Below, piece after piece: positions 6,919-12,497 of a stretch of 12,838 nucleotides of DNA. This DNA comes from JAHJGG01 sp041658785 (GTDB lineage: Bacteria > Patescibacteriota > Patescibacteriia > Magasanikbacterales > UBA922): contig JBAZZL010000034.1 of assembly GCA_041658785.1 (NCBI GenBank), forward strand, positions 1-12,838. Direction: 5' to 3'. The stretch's first letter is position 1. Each line of letters begins with the position of its first letter. The position numbers were made by a program, and so were the translations under genes. Below the pieces are notes generated by a model. It was not told where the DNA came from. It was given only the letters and a program-made list of their open reading frames with translations, and ran no database searches.

Positions 6919-7757
6919 TATGCTAAAAAAATTAAAATCAAAACCCCCACCAAAATCCGGTACACCACAAACGGCATAAAACTCCATCGCTGAATGATCT
7001 TCATCAGCCCCCAGATAGCGATGAGACCGCTGACCGCGGCAGCGGCAAATCCAACTGCCAAAACCAGCAAACTCAAATCTCCAAAACCCATTTTAATCAA
7101 TTTCACCAGCTCCACCGCTCCAGCCAACGCAATAATCGGCACGCTCATAAGAAAGGAAAACTCGGCCGCGGTTTTTTTGTCTAATTTACTGAATAACCCC
7201 GCTGTCATGGTAATTCCTGATCGGCTCGTGCCCGGAATCAAAGCAATCGCCTGCGCGCAACCGATGAACAAGGCCTTTCGCCAATTGAGGTGTTGAAGAG
7301 CGGAATGGTTTAAGTGTTTAAGTGTTGAAGGGTTAAGGTGTTGTCGTGAAAAATAATCTGCAATGCCTAACAAAATTCCCCAAAATATCATACTAACTCC
7401 AATTATCCACGCCGCCCTCAAATTTATCTCAATCCAATCGCCAAACAATAATCCAACAACGCCAGCGGGAATCATCGTAATTATAATCATCCACCCTAAT
7501 TTTCCTGAACCACCAAATCGCAATCTGAAATCTGAAATCTGAAATCTGAAATCTTTGACAATACTCCACAACTTCTTTCTAAAATAAATGACCACCGCCA
7601 CCAACGTCCCCAAATGTACCACTGCATCAAAAGAGAGCCCCTGATCCCCCCACCCAAAAATCTTCGGAATAAAAATAAGATGGCCGGACGAGGAGATTGG
7701 CAGAAATTCGGTGAGGCCTTGAATGGCGCCGAGGATTAGGGATTGGATAAGAGTCAT
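6918..7757 (-). CDS. uppP: Undecaprenyl-diphosphate phosphatase (BacA/UppP)
   Basis: An integral membrane enzyme that removes a phosphate from undecaprenyl diphosphate to recycle the lipid carrier for peptidoglycan synthesis; its loss or excess changes bacitracin sensitivity. The 279-residue protein has the family signatures: QGLTEFLPISSSGH at 13-26 and PGTSRSG at 175-181, containing the key arginine R179. Several hydrophobic membrane segments are visible, for example around 90-105, 117-134, 203-218, 228-250 and 265-279. Two loops carry low-complexity insertions encoded by short tandem repeats (residues about 69-81 and 139-158), which look tolerated because they fall between membrane helices. 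The gene precedes cca on the same strand. Only a weak promoter-like sequence is seen upstream. Confidence 0.95.
   Translation of the reverse strand: MTLIQSLILGAIQGLTEFLPISSSGHLIFIPKIFGWGDQGLSFDAVVHLGTLVAVVIYFRKKLWSIVKDFRFQISDFRLRFGGSGKLGWMIIITMIPAGVVGLLFGDWIEINLRAAWIIGVSMIFWGILLGIADYFSRQHLNPSTLKHLNHSALQHLNWRKALFIGCAQAIALIPGTSRSGITMTAGLFSKLDKKTAAEFSFLMSVPIIALAGAVELVKLIKMGFGDLSLLVLAVGFAAAAVSGLIAIWGLMKIIQRWSFMPFVVYRILVGVLILIFLA
7289..7343. repeat. Degenerate GTGTTGAAG/GTGTTTAA repeats inside uppP
   Basis: Iterations of TTAAGTGTT and GTGTTGAAG encode residues about 139-158 of UppP, seen as repeated STLKHLN / SALQHLN peptides. A similar run occurs at 8996-9030 beside another gene, so the same microsatellite type occurs at two places. 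Confidence 0.65.
7522..7554. repeat. Heptanucleotide tandem repeat (AATCTGA, 4.7 copies) inside uppP
   Basis: Four exact copies of AATCTGA (7522-7549) plus AATCT encode the FRFQISDFR segment of UppP. Seven is not a multiple of three, so gain or loss of one unit would shift the frame; three units would keep it. Confidence 0.9.
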
Positions 7758-7801
7758 GGGCTTAGTTTAGCTGATTTTGAAGAAAAAAACAACCCGCTGT
7801 G

Positions 7802-7978
7802 CTACACCACCGCCTGCAATGTCTGTATCTTCTTCACCGCCTCCCGCTCCCCGCCCACTGCAAATAGTCCGCGGTAGGACGCGAGGGTCGGCGATAATTC
7901 CTCCCTCTCAATCTCTCCGTCAAGATAAAAATAAACGCATTGCCAACACCAGCGCGAATTTCTCCGCCAACTGGCGGA
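7802..7978 (-). pseudogene. Truncated remnant of an unknown gene (58 codons, no start)
   Basis: This minus-strand frame has no ATG or other plausible start, yet its last 45 codons read as a coherent protein end: VYFYLDGEIEREELSPTLA, then SYRGLFAVGGEREAVKKIQT, then LQAVV and a stop. The composition is acidic, with regular amphipathic patterning, unlike the shadow frames here. Its 5' side runs directly into REP-like palindromes (7954 onward) and then a stop codon. I infer a gene cut off by REP insertion or rearrangement. I do not recognise the family. It ends 45 bases before the uppP start. Confidence 0.4.
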
Positions 7979-7993
7979 TCATTTCGCTACTCC
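7954..7993 (-). repeat. REP-like element 1, downstream of the transposase
   Basis: In minus orientation it reads tag GGAGTA, arm GCGAAAT, GA, hairpin TCCGCC/GGCGGA, GA, arm AATTCGC. It shares the tag and the GA/GA positions of the other elements but has a different inner hairpin. One arm position is mismatched. Confidence 0.7.
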
Positions 7994-8011
7994 GGTTATT
8001 TTTATATAAAC

Positions 8012-8055
8012 GGGGTAGCGAATTGAGTCCCGATTCGCATCGGGACGAAATTCGC
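8012..8055 (+). repeat. REP-like element 2, downstream of the transposase
   Basis: Tag GGGGTA (8012-8017), arm GCGAATT, GA, core hairpin GTCCCGAT-TCGC-ATCGGGAC (8027-8046), GA, arm AATTCGC. The core is identical to the element inside the transposase gene, while the arms differ in a base-paired way. Confidence 0.85.
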
Positions 8056-8070
8056 GCCGACACCGCCAAC

Positions 8071-8104
8071 GCGAAATTCGCCTGCGGGCTCATTTCGCTA
8101 CTCC
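8071..8104 (-). repeat. REP-like element 3, just after the transposase stop
   Basis: In minus orientation: tag GGAGTA, arm GCGAAAT, GA, short hairpin GCC/GGC, GA, arm ATTTCGC. It ends 17 bases from the transposase stop codon. Elements 1-3 and the gene remnant fill the stretch 7758-8121; nothing else is seen there. Confidence 0.75.
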
Positions 8105-8121
8105 GATTTTTTATCATTCAA

Positions 8122-8814
8122 TCACTCCTCCTCCGGCGTCCAATCCTTTACCGGATAACGGACAAAACTCTCCCACAACCCGTCTTTCCCAAATCTTGCC
8201 AGCCAGATTGGATTGCTGGAAAATTTATAATGATACGCCTCGTAGAGCGACTGGACCAACCCGTGCTTTAGCGGGTTTTGGATAATGTAATTGAAATGAA
8301 ACCAGAAGTCCGGCTGGTTTCTGATACAATAGTCCCAGTACTGGTACCAAACCTGACGGCCGGGAACGCGGTCTAACTTATTCAATTCTCTGGCCGTGTC
8401 TTTGTGGATTTTTCTGATAAATTCAACCAAGGTGAATCGCGACAAAGGAGCGTTGAATCTCGCGCCGGCGGAATCCAACCTTTTCGTGCTTTCCAGAGGA
8501 GTGTTGGATTGAGTCCCGATTCGCATCGGGACGAAATCCAACCGTTCCGCTCCCTCCTCTTTGCCGACATTCCTCTGGTCTTGCCCAATCACGTCTTCCG
8601 GCAAAGCGAACAAGAGATGATAGTGATTGGACAAAATTACCCACCCGAACATCCTAATTTTAAATCGTTTGATTGATTTGTTTAAAACGCGCTTGAATAT
8701 TTCCTTTTTAAAATCCGTCTCAAAATAGTTTATCTTATCTTGGCACCGCCCGCTGACGGCATAGGTGTGGCCGGAGTATAGGTGAAAGGGATAGTGTTTT
8801 TTGTATTTAGACAT
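8122..8814 (-). CDS. REP-associated tyrosine transposase (RAYT, IS200-like Y1 HUH)
   Basis: A single-strand DNA transposase-like protein of the Y1 HUH family; relatives bind and cut REP hairpins. I choose the ATG at 8814 (230 residues, MSKYKKHYPFHLYSG) because the frame upstream of it is made of REP sequence; the alternative start at 8838 adds eight residues. Counting from 8838, the HUH motif is NHYHLLFALP with H72 and H74. The catalytic tyrosine is Y184 in NYIIQNPLKHG, matching the family's YIxxNPxKHG. Residues about 98-133 are an insertion between these parts, encoded by two REP-like palindromes, so the gene carries copies of what is probably its own substrate. Active residues remain intact. 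REP-like elements flank it on both sides, forming a REPtron-like unit. No promoter or ribosome site is obvious. Confidence 0.9.
   Translation of the reverse strand: MSKYKKHYPFHLYSGHTYAVSGRCQDKINYFETDFKKEIFKRVLNKSIKRFKIRMFGWVILSNHYHLLFALPEDVIGQDQRNVGKEEGAERLDFVPMRIGTQSNTPLESTKRLDSAGARFNAPLSRFTLVEFIRKIHKDTARELNKLDRVPGRQVWYQYWDYCIRNQPDFWFHFNYIIQNPLKHGLVQSLYEAYHYKFSSNPIWLARFGKDGLWESFVRYPVKDWTPEEE
8447..8479 (+). repeat. REP-like element 4 (degenerate), inside the transposase gene
   Basis: Tag GGAGC (8447-8451), arm GTTGAAT, self-complementary core CGCCGGCG (8463-8470), GA, arm ATCCAAC. One arm position is mismatched and the first GA is altered. It lies 18 bases from the better-preserved element 5 and is also read through in frame. 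Confidence 0.55.
8498..8542 (+). repeat. REP-like element 5, inside the transposase gene
   Basis: Tag GGAGT (8498-8502), arm GTTGGATT, GA, core GTCCCGAT-TCGC-ATCGGGAC (8513-8532), GA, arm AATCCAAC. It is perfectly paired and has the same core as elements 2 and 7. On the minus strand it encodes the LDFVPMRIGTQSN segment of the transposase. Confidence 0.85.
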
Positions 8815-8817
8815 AGT

Positions 8818-8852
8818 GGAGTGCTGAATTGAGCCCAAAGGCGAAATTCAGC
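8818..8852 (+). repeat. REP-like element 6, upstream of the transposase
   Basis: Tag GGAGT (8818-8822), arm GCTGAATT, GA, short hairpin GCC-CAAA-GGC, GA, arm AATTCAGC (8845-8852). It begins three bases upstream of the transposase ATG. Confidence 0.8.
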
Positions 8853-8863
8853 CCGGTGTGTTG

Positions 8864-8908
8864 GTTGAATTTCGTCCCGATGCGAATCGGGACTCAATTC
8901 AACACTCC
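8864..8908 (-). repeat. REP-like element 7, upstream of the transposase
   Basis: In minus orientation: tag GGAGT, arm GTTGAATT, GA, core GTCCCGAT-TCGC-ATCGGGAC, GA, arm AATTCAAC. It faces element 6 in inverted orientation 11 bases away, like the paired REPs of a BIME. Confidence 0.85.
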
Positions 8909-8929
8909 GGATATTTAAACGTGTAAACG

Positions 8930-8968
8930 TTAAATTTATCAAAACAGGACCGTTTGACCGTCCTGTTT
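8930..8968 (-). terminator. Probable intrinsic terminator for the split GC-rich gene
   Basis: AAACAGGAC (8942-8950) and GTCCTGTTT (8960-8968) form a 9-bp stem with a 9-base loop. On the minus strand it is followed by a T-rich tail (TTTTGATAAATTT). It lies 50 bases after the stop codon of the gene ending at 9018. Confidence 0.5.
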
Positions 8969-8995
8969 CGTTAATCCGTCGAAACGAAAATTTAT

Positions 8996-9030
8996 CAAGT
9001 GTTCAAGTGTTAAAGAGTCAAGTGTTCAAA
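8996..9030. repeat. CAAGTGTT repeats at the end of the split gene
   Basis: Two tandem copies of CAAGTGTT (8996-9011) and a third at 9019-9026 overlap the stop codon of the 9018 frame, whose last residues LNT are encoded in the repeat. The same style of repeat lies in uppP at 7289-7343. Confidence 0.7.
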
Positions 9031-9677
9031 ACTAGCCCGCTGCTGCGGACGAGAGCAGAGCCGACGTTGTCGAGAGCGTCGCGACCAGCGAGCACGCTCA
9101 GGCCGTACGCGGTGCCGAAGCCGACGAAGACCGGATTGCCGTGAGACGAGGAAAGGACATCCGTCCTGTCATACTCATACGGATTGGTATAAAAACGCTC
9201 ATTATTGAGGAGAAGATGAACCAAAAAACGCAAAACTATTTCCACCGGCAAGGACTTCCGGCAGCGGTTTTGATTTGGATCAAGGTCGCGTTGTCTGGCA
9301 AATTCTTGGAGCAGAACCATTTGGTCTTCGTAACGGCATCCGAGGGTGGCCGGCACGACGCGGCGGGTAACGATATGGATGCCGCTCTCCGGCGTCTGCT
9401 CGGTGTAAAATGATTCGTAATGATTGCCTTGGCCATTGTACCATCCCTGCCCTTCGTCACGATAAAGCAATTTTTCTAACTCCGTGGGAAACGGAAAATA
9501 CCGTTGGAGGTTTTGCATGGTGAGCGGCAGGGAAACGACGGCGGACTGGTCCGCGGCCCGGGTTTCGCCACGGAGCGCTCTGTCCATTTCTCCGCCAACC
9601 TCGTCCGGATTTGCCCTGCGCTCGCGGGCGAAGACCCCGGAGTGCGGCACATACATAGATTGGGGCCAGCATTCCAC
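9018..9677 (-). CDS. Unknown protein, C-terminal part of a frameshifted gene
   Basis: I do not recognise a family. The frame is open from 9815 but has no start codon before GTG at 9677, and the residues upstream of that GTG (PDVSRFLARVNRGGDS and on to NPADWLVECWP) look like real protein. The preceding frame ends in the same place, so both are probably halves of one gene. The 219-residue part called here has no membrane segments or signal peptide. Notable stretches are LQRYFPFPTELEKLLYRDE and GWYNGQGNHYESFYTEQTP. It also holds a PVEIVLRFLVHLLLNNERFY helix and a C-terminal glycine-rich stretch, FVGFGTAYGLSVLAG. The region is clearly more GC-rich than the genes on the left. The C-terminus ends inside a microsatellite. 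Confidence 0.6.
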   Translation of the reverse strand: MECWPQSMYVPHSGVFARERRANPDEVGGEMDRALRGETRAADQSAVVSLPLTMQNLQRYFPFPTELEKLLYRDEGQGWYNGQGNHYESFYTEQTPESGIHIVTRRVVPATLGCRYEDQMVLLQEFARQRDLDPNQNRCRKSLPVEIVLRFLVHLLLNNERFYTNPYEYDRTDVLSSSHGNPVFVGFGTAYGLSVLAGRDALDNVGSALVRSSGLVLNT

Positions 9678-9736
9678 GAGCCAATCGGCTGGATTGATGT
9701 CGCGGCCGTTTTCGTTGCCGCTGTCTCCGCCGCGGT

Positions 9737-10438
9737 TTACCCGCGCGAGGAAGCGCGAAACATCCGGGGCGCGCCTGTGAATTGCTCCACGGCCCGAGCT
9801 AAATTCCGCCTTTCTTCATCCGAATACCGGAAAAACTGCCAAATTCGACCTTCGCTGTCGCGCCGCGAGCCGGCGGCGATAATCGCTTCCAGGCCAAAGA
9901 ATTGGCCGCGGAACAGTTCTTTGAATTCACCATAGGCGGCCAATTCCAGTTCGGGCGGAGTGGTGATTTCGTTGGGACTGACCGCTGTCCATACCGGCGC
10001 CGCCTCCGGCTGTCTCGCGACAGGCGCCGGCGCCGGAATGTCTACCGAGGCGATTGACGGCGTTGGCGACGCGGCGGATGGAGTTTGGCGGACGGCGGCT
10101 TCGGCAAATGCCCGCCTTTTGCCAATCCGCGCTTGAACTTCAGCGTCTATAACACGCCGACGGTTGGCTTCATTTTCTCTCCTTCTTTTCCTCAGGTATC
10201 TTGAGGGTATTTCAAGCATTTTAATGCGTGGGTTGAGTTCAGCTTCTTCAGGCGCAGGCGGTTTTACATCAGATACGGGCGATATTCCTACCGGCATGTC
10301 TTCCAATTCTAGCATTTCAAAACGATCAATCTTTCCAGTACCCGTCATTTCTTTTTCAACTTCTTCGCGAAGCAGACGCTCTTCTTCCGAAGCGGCCGGT
10401 TGCCAAGGCGGTTGTTCGCCTGATGGGTTGGGAGGCAT
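9737..10438 (-). CDS. Unknown proline-rich protein, N-terminal part of a frameshifted gene
   Basis: I choose ATG at 10438 (233 residues, MPPNPSGEQPPWQPAASEEE). A good minus-strand promoter lies at 10484-10512, downstream of the alternative start at 10606, which would put that start outside the message. The N-terminal half is charged and disordered-looking, with Pro/Ala/Glu stretches and a basic segment RYLRKRRRENEANRRR (counted from 10606, about 135-150). The second half, from about ELELAAYGEFKELFRGQFFG, looks folded. It ends DEERRNLARAVEQFTGAP and then shifts into RMFRASSRG and a stop. One extra C in the C-run at 9766-9769 would join it to the 9018 frame as TGAPPDVSRFLARVN, giving a protein of about 473 residues. 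Function unknown. Confidence 0.6.
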   Translation of the reverse strand: MPPNPSGEQPPWQPAASEEERLLREEVEKEMTGTGKIDRFEMLELEDMPVGISPVSDVKPPAPEEAELNPRIKMLEIPSRYLRKRRRENEANRRRVIDAEVQARIGKRRAFAEAAVRQTPSAASPTPSIASVDIPAPAPVARQPEAAPVWTAVSPNEITTPPELELAAYGEFKELFRGQFFGLEAIIAAGSRRDSEGRIWQFFRYSDEERRNLARAVEQFTGAPRMFRASSRG

Positions 10439-10483
10439 ATTTTTCTTATAGTTAATACAAATTATCCCCTCCGTCTGCGTCTT

Positions 10484-10512
10484 ATTATCGCAGATATCGG
10501 CGGGAATGTCAA
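10484..10512 (-). promoter_or_regulatory. Sigma70-type promoter for the split GC-rich gene
   Basis: On the minus strand TTGACA (10507-10512), a 17-base spacer and GATAAT (10484-10489). Transcription would start near 10477, about 39 bases before ATG at 10438, which decides that start. Confidence 0.75.
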
Positions 10513-10639
10513 AAATTATTTTATCCTCTTCCTCACCGTTCCCGCCAAAAAATTCTGGCCGCTCACGACTTTTCGACCGGAAGCGGTTAGTTTCAACCTG
10601 TGACAAAATATCACGACCTCACGATGTGGATAAATGTGA

Positions 10640-10668
10640 TTGACAACTCCCCGCTTATCTGATATAGT
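10640..10668 (+). promoter_or_regulatory. Sigma70-type promoter of a tiny plus-strand unit
   Basis: TTGACA at 10640-10645, a 17-base spacer and TATAGT at 10663-10668. It points at the 3' end of the minus-strand toxin gene, and the only thing downstream on its own strand is a terminator at 10699-10735. Confidence 0.75.
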
Positions 10669-10674
10669 GTTATC

Positions 10675-10735
10675 ATAAATGGCCACAAAGGCTCACGAGA
10701 TCCCGTTTCTTTACAGAATCGGGATCGATTTTTTT
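10675..10735 (+). ncRNA. Predicted short RNA, about 60 nt, convergent with the toxin gene
   Basis: The promoter at 10640-10668 and the terminator at 10699-10735 bound an RNA of about 60 nt. It contains an ATG frame (10679-10741, 20 residues, MATKAHEIPFLYRIG...) that runs through the terminator hairpin and is probably not translated. It would be antisense to any message running out of the toxin gene, whose stop codon begins three bases beyond. A regulatory RNA is inferred; I know no matching family. Confidence 0.45.
10699..10735 (+). terminator. Intrinsic terminator of the tiny plus-strand unit
   Basis: GATCCCG (10699-10705) pairs with CGGGATC (10720-10726); inside it TTCT pairs with AGAA around a TTAC loop, with a single T/T mismatch. 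Seven T follow (10729-10735). The minus strand lacks a T tract after the hairpin, so it works in the plus direction. Confidence 0.85.
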
Positions 10736-10737
10736 AA

Positions 10738-11115
10738 TTAAAAAATTTGTTTAACTCTCACGATAACCTCTCTGAATTGCCATCCGGTCATCTTTCTCAT
10801 TTTACGCAATAATCGTCTACTGCTGATGAGGCGAACTTGAGAGAGAATGACCGCTGAATCATTGTGCCCCAGATCATACTTGAACACCGTCTGATGCTTT
10901 GATCTGGTCAGCGGGAGAATCAGCAAAACATCTTTATTAAATTTCTTTAACACCAAGATTGGCCGCTCAAACAAATCATTTTTCCCGTCCTGTTCATATC
11001 CGACATTCACTCCAAGCGCGCACCACCAGATCTCGCGTTCATGAAAGATTGGTATATTTTGTCGCGCGTGAATTCTTTTCTTTAAGGTGTTCCACTTGTC
11101 AAACGGTTTGTCCAT
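10738..11115 (-). CDS. PemK/MazF-like toxin-family protein
   Basis: A 125-residue protein of the PemK/MazF fold; characterised members are ribosome-independent mRNA endoribonucleases of type II toxin-antitoxin systems. Family-like features are REIWWCALGVNVGYEQDG (27-44), with the G-x-N-x-G-x-E pattern, then RPILVLKKFN (51-60), LILPLTRS (65-72), and the C-terminal AVILSQVRLISSRRLLRKM (88-106). No antitoxin-like frame is seen on either side: upstream is the metK terminator and metK, downstream is the short plus-strand RNA. A weak promoter-like pair (TTGCTT, 17 bases, TAAAAT) precedes it. It may be a solitary toxin, a domesticated nuclease, or be controlled by an unlinked antitoxin. Family confidence is good; activity is unproven. 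Confidence 0.8.
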   Translation of the reverse strand: MDKPFDKWNTLKKRIHARQNIPIFHEREIWWCALGVNVGYEQDGKNDLFERPILVLKKFNKDVLLILPLTRSKHQTVFKYDLGHNDSAVILSQVRLISSRRLLRKMRKMTGWQFREVIVRVKQIF

Positions 11116-11144
11116 ACGCGTTATATTTTACCCTCTTTTATCCC

Positions 11145-11196
11145 GAAAAGCAAACGAAAAACAAATGCAGCGACCGGTCGCGACCGGTCGCTGCAT
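11145..11196 (-). terminator. metK terminator built on a perfect 32-bp palindrome
   Basis: 11165-11196 is a perfect palindrome starting ATGCAG, with the self-complementary 10-mer CGACCGGTCG twice in tandem at its centre. On the minus strand it is followed by TTTGTTTTTCGTTT. It begins 22 bases after the metK stop codon. Confidence 0.8.
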
Positions 11197-11218
11197 GTTT
11201 ATAATCTCCACTCGCGCC

Positions 11219-12367
11219 TCAACCCACTGCCCGTCTCAACTCCTCCACCTTATCCGTCTTCTCCCACGGAAATTCCGGCCGGCCGAAGTGGCCATACGCC
11301 GCGGTGGCTTTGTATAGCGGACGGAGTAATCCCAGATGTTCAATAATTTTCCCTGGGCGGAAATCAAATACTTGTTTTACCGCTTCTTCTAATTTTTCAT
11401 CATTTACTTTGCCTGTGCCAAATGTGGTGAGATGAATGCTGGTTGGTTCGGCCTTGCCGATAACATAAGCGACTTGTAACTCGCAACAATCAGCCAATCC
11501 GGCGGCCACGATATTTTTGGCCGCGTAACGCGCCAGATAAGCGCCGGAACGATCAACTTTGGACGGATCCTTGCCGGAAAAACAACCGCCGCCATGCCGC
11601 CCCGTGCCGCCGTAAGTATCCACAATAATCTTGCGGCCGGTCAAACCGGTGTCGCCGTGCGGACCGCCAATAACAAAGCGGCCGGTCATGTTGATAAAAA
11701 ACTCGGTTTTTTCATCCAGATATTTGCCGCAAATCGGTTTAATAACCTTATCAATAATATCCTGGCGCAATTGTTCCGAGCTAACTTCCGGATTATGCTG
11801 GGCCGCGATAATTACATTATGCAGACGGGTCGGTTTGCCGTCCACATATTCCACCGCCACTTGCGTCTTGCCATCCGGCCGCAAATAAGGGAGGACACCA
11901 GTCTTTCTCACTTCGGCCAATTTCCGCGCCAATTTGTGCGCCAAATTAATTGGCAAAGGCATGAGTTCCGGCGTTTCGTTGCAAGCGTAGCCAAACATCA
12001 GTCCCTGGTCCCCTGCTCCTTGCGTTTCCACGCCACTGCGAGAAACGCCTTGATTAATATCTGGCGATTGTTCGTGAATAGAGACTAGAATACCGGCGTG
12101 TTCTGCGTCAATGCCATAATCAGGATCAGTATAACCGATATTTTCCAATACTTCGCGAGTTAGTTTTTGCACATCCACATAGCCCTTGGTAGTCACTTCG
12201 CCGCCCACAATCACGAGTCCGGTGGTGGTAAAACATTCCACTGCCACATGCGAATTTGGATCCTGGGCAATAAGATGATCCAAAACAGCATCGCTGATCT
12301 GGTCGCAGATCTTATCCGGATGCCCCTCGGTAACAGACTCCGAGGTAAAGATATATTTTTCACTCAT
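11219..12367 (-). CDS. metK: S-adenosylmethionine synthetase
   Basis: MetK makes SAM from methionine and ATP in the cytoplasm. I start at ATG 12367 (382 residues, MSEKYIFTSESVTEG), the usual family N-terminus. The in-frame extension to 12427 is encoded by a palindromic repeat and should be excluded. Signatures are GHPDKICDQISDAVLD (15-30), GAGDQGLMFGYA (117-128), GDTGLTGRKIIVDTYGG (238-254) and the ATP loop GGGCFSGKDPSK (259-270). Length is normal. It supplies SAM for enzymes such as the methyltransferase at 1811-2722. It ends in a strong terminator. Upstream are a palindrome and then a structured RNA ending in its own terminator, with no convincing separate promoter for metK, so read-through control is possible. 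Confidence 0.97.
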   Translation of the reverse strand: MSEKYIFTSESVTEGHPDKICDQISDAVLDHLIAQDPNSHVAVECFTTTGLVIVGGEVTTKGYVDVQKLTREVLENIGYTDPDYGIDAEHAGILVSIHEQSPDINQGVSRSGVETQGAGDQGLMFGYACNETPELMPLPINLAHKLARKLAEVRKTGVLPYLRPDGKTQVAVEYVDGKPTRLHNVIIAAQHNPEVSSEQLRQDIIDKVIKPICGKYLDEKTEFFINMTGRFVIGGPHGDTGLTGRKIIVDTYGGTGRHGGGCFSGKDPSKVDRSGAYLARYAAKNIVAAGLADCCELQVAYVIGKAEPTSIHLTTFGTGKVNDEKLEEAVKQVFDFRPGKIIEHLGLLRPLYKATAAYGHFGRPEFPWEKTDKVEELRRAVG

Positions 12368-12376
12368 ATAAATTGG

Positions 12377-12463
12377 CTTACGGATAACGGATAATCCTGA
12401 TTTACGGATGACAATTTTCATCGTCAAATATCCGTAAATCAGGATTATCCGTTATCCGTAAGT
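12377..12463. repeat. 34-bp-arm palindromic repeat, copy 2 (metK leader)
   Basis: Left arm 12377-12409 and right arm 12430-12463 are perfect inverted repeats around a 20-base spacer. The right arm starts ATCCGTAAATCAGG and ends GTTATCCGTAAGT. It lies between the RNA terminator and the metK start and would fold into a very stable hairpin in any message reaching metK. Confidence 0.92.
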
Positions 12464-12466
12464 ATT

Positions 12467-12497
12467 AAAAAACAACGTTAAGAATAAATACGTTGTT
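12467..12497 (-). terminator. Intrinsic terminator of the RNA upstream of metK
   Basis: On the minus strand AACAACGT (12490-12497) pairs with ACGTTGTT (12471-12478), 11-base loop, followed by a run of T ending at 12467. Three bases of its first arm are shared with the 3' strand of the RNA's closing helix (12495-12503), so the two could compete. Confidence 0.8.

Noticed and set aside
7920..8117. A 65-codon minus-strand frame between the transposase and uppP
   Set aside because: Its peptide consists of repeated translations of REP elements (recurring NRSSEM and NFA/KFA segments), so it is repeat sequence rather than a gene.
8382..8676. Overlapping frames on both strands within the transposase gene
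   Set aside because: REP palindromes stay open in several frames; only the 8122-8814 frame carries HUH and tyrosine motifs.
9737..10606. Longer start at 10606 for the N-terminal half of the split gene
   Set aside because: The promoter at 10484-10512 lies inside that extension, and the MPPNPSG start at 10438 fits it.
10679..10741. A 20-codon peptide in the tiny plus-strand unit
   Set aside because: It runs through the terminator hairpin and T-run, and there is no ribosome-binding site; more likely noncoding.
11219..12427. metK with the longer start at 12427
   Set aside because: The first 20 residues come from the palindromic repeat, and family members begin at MSEKYIF; the start at 12367 is used.
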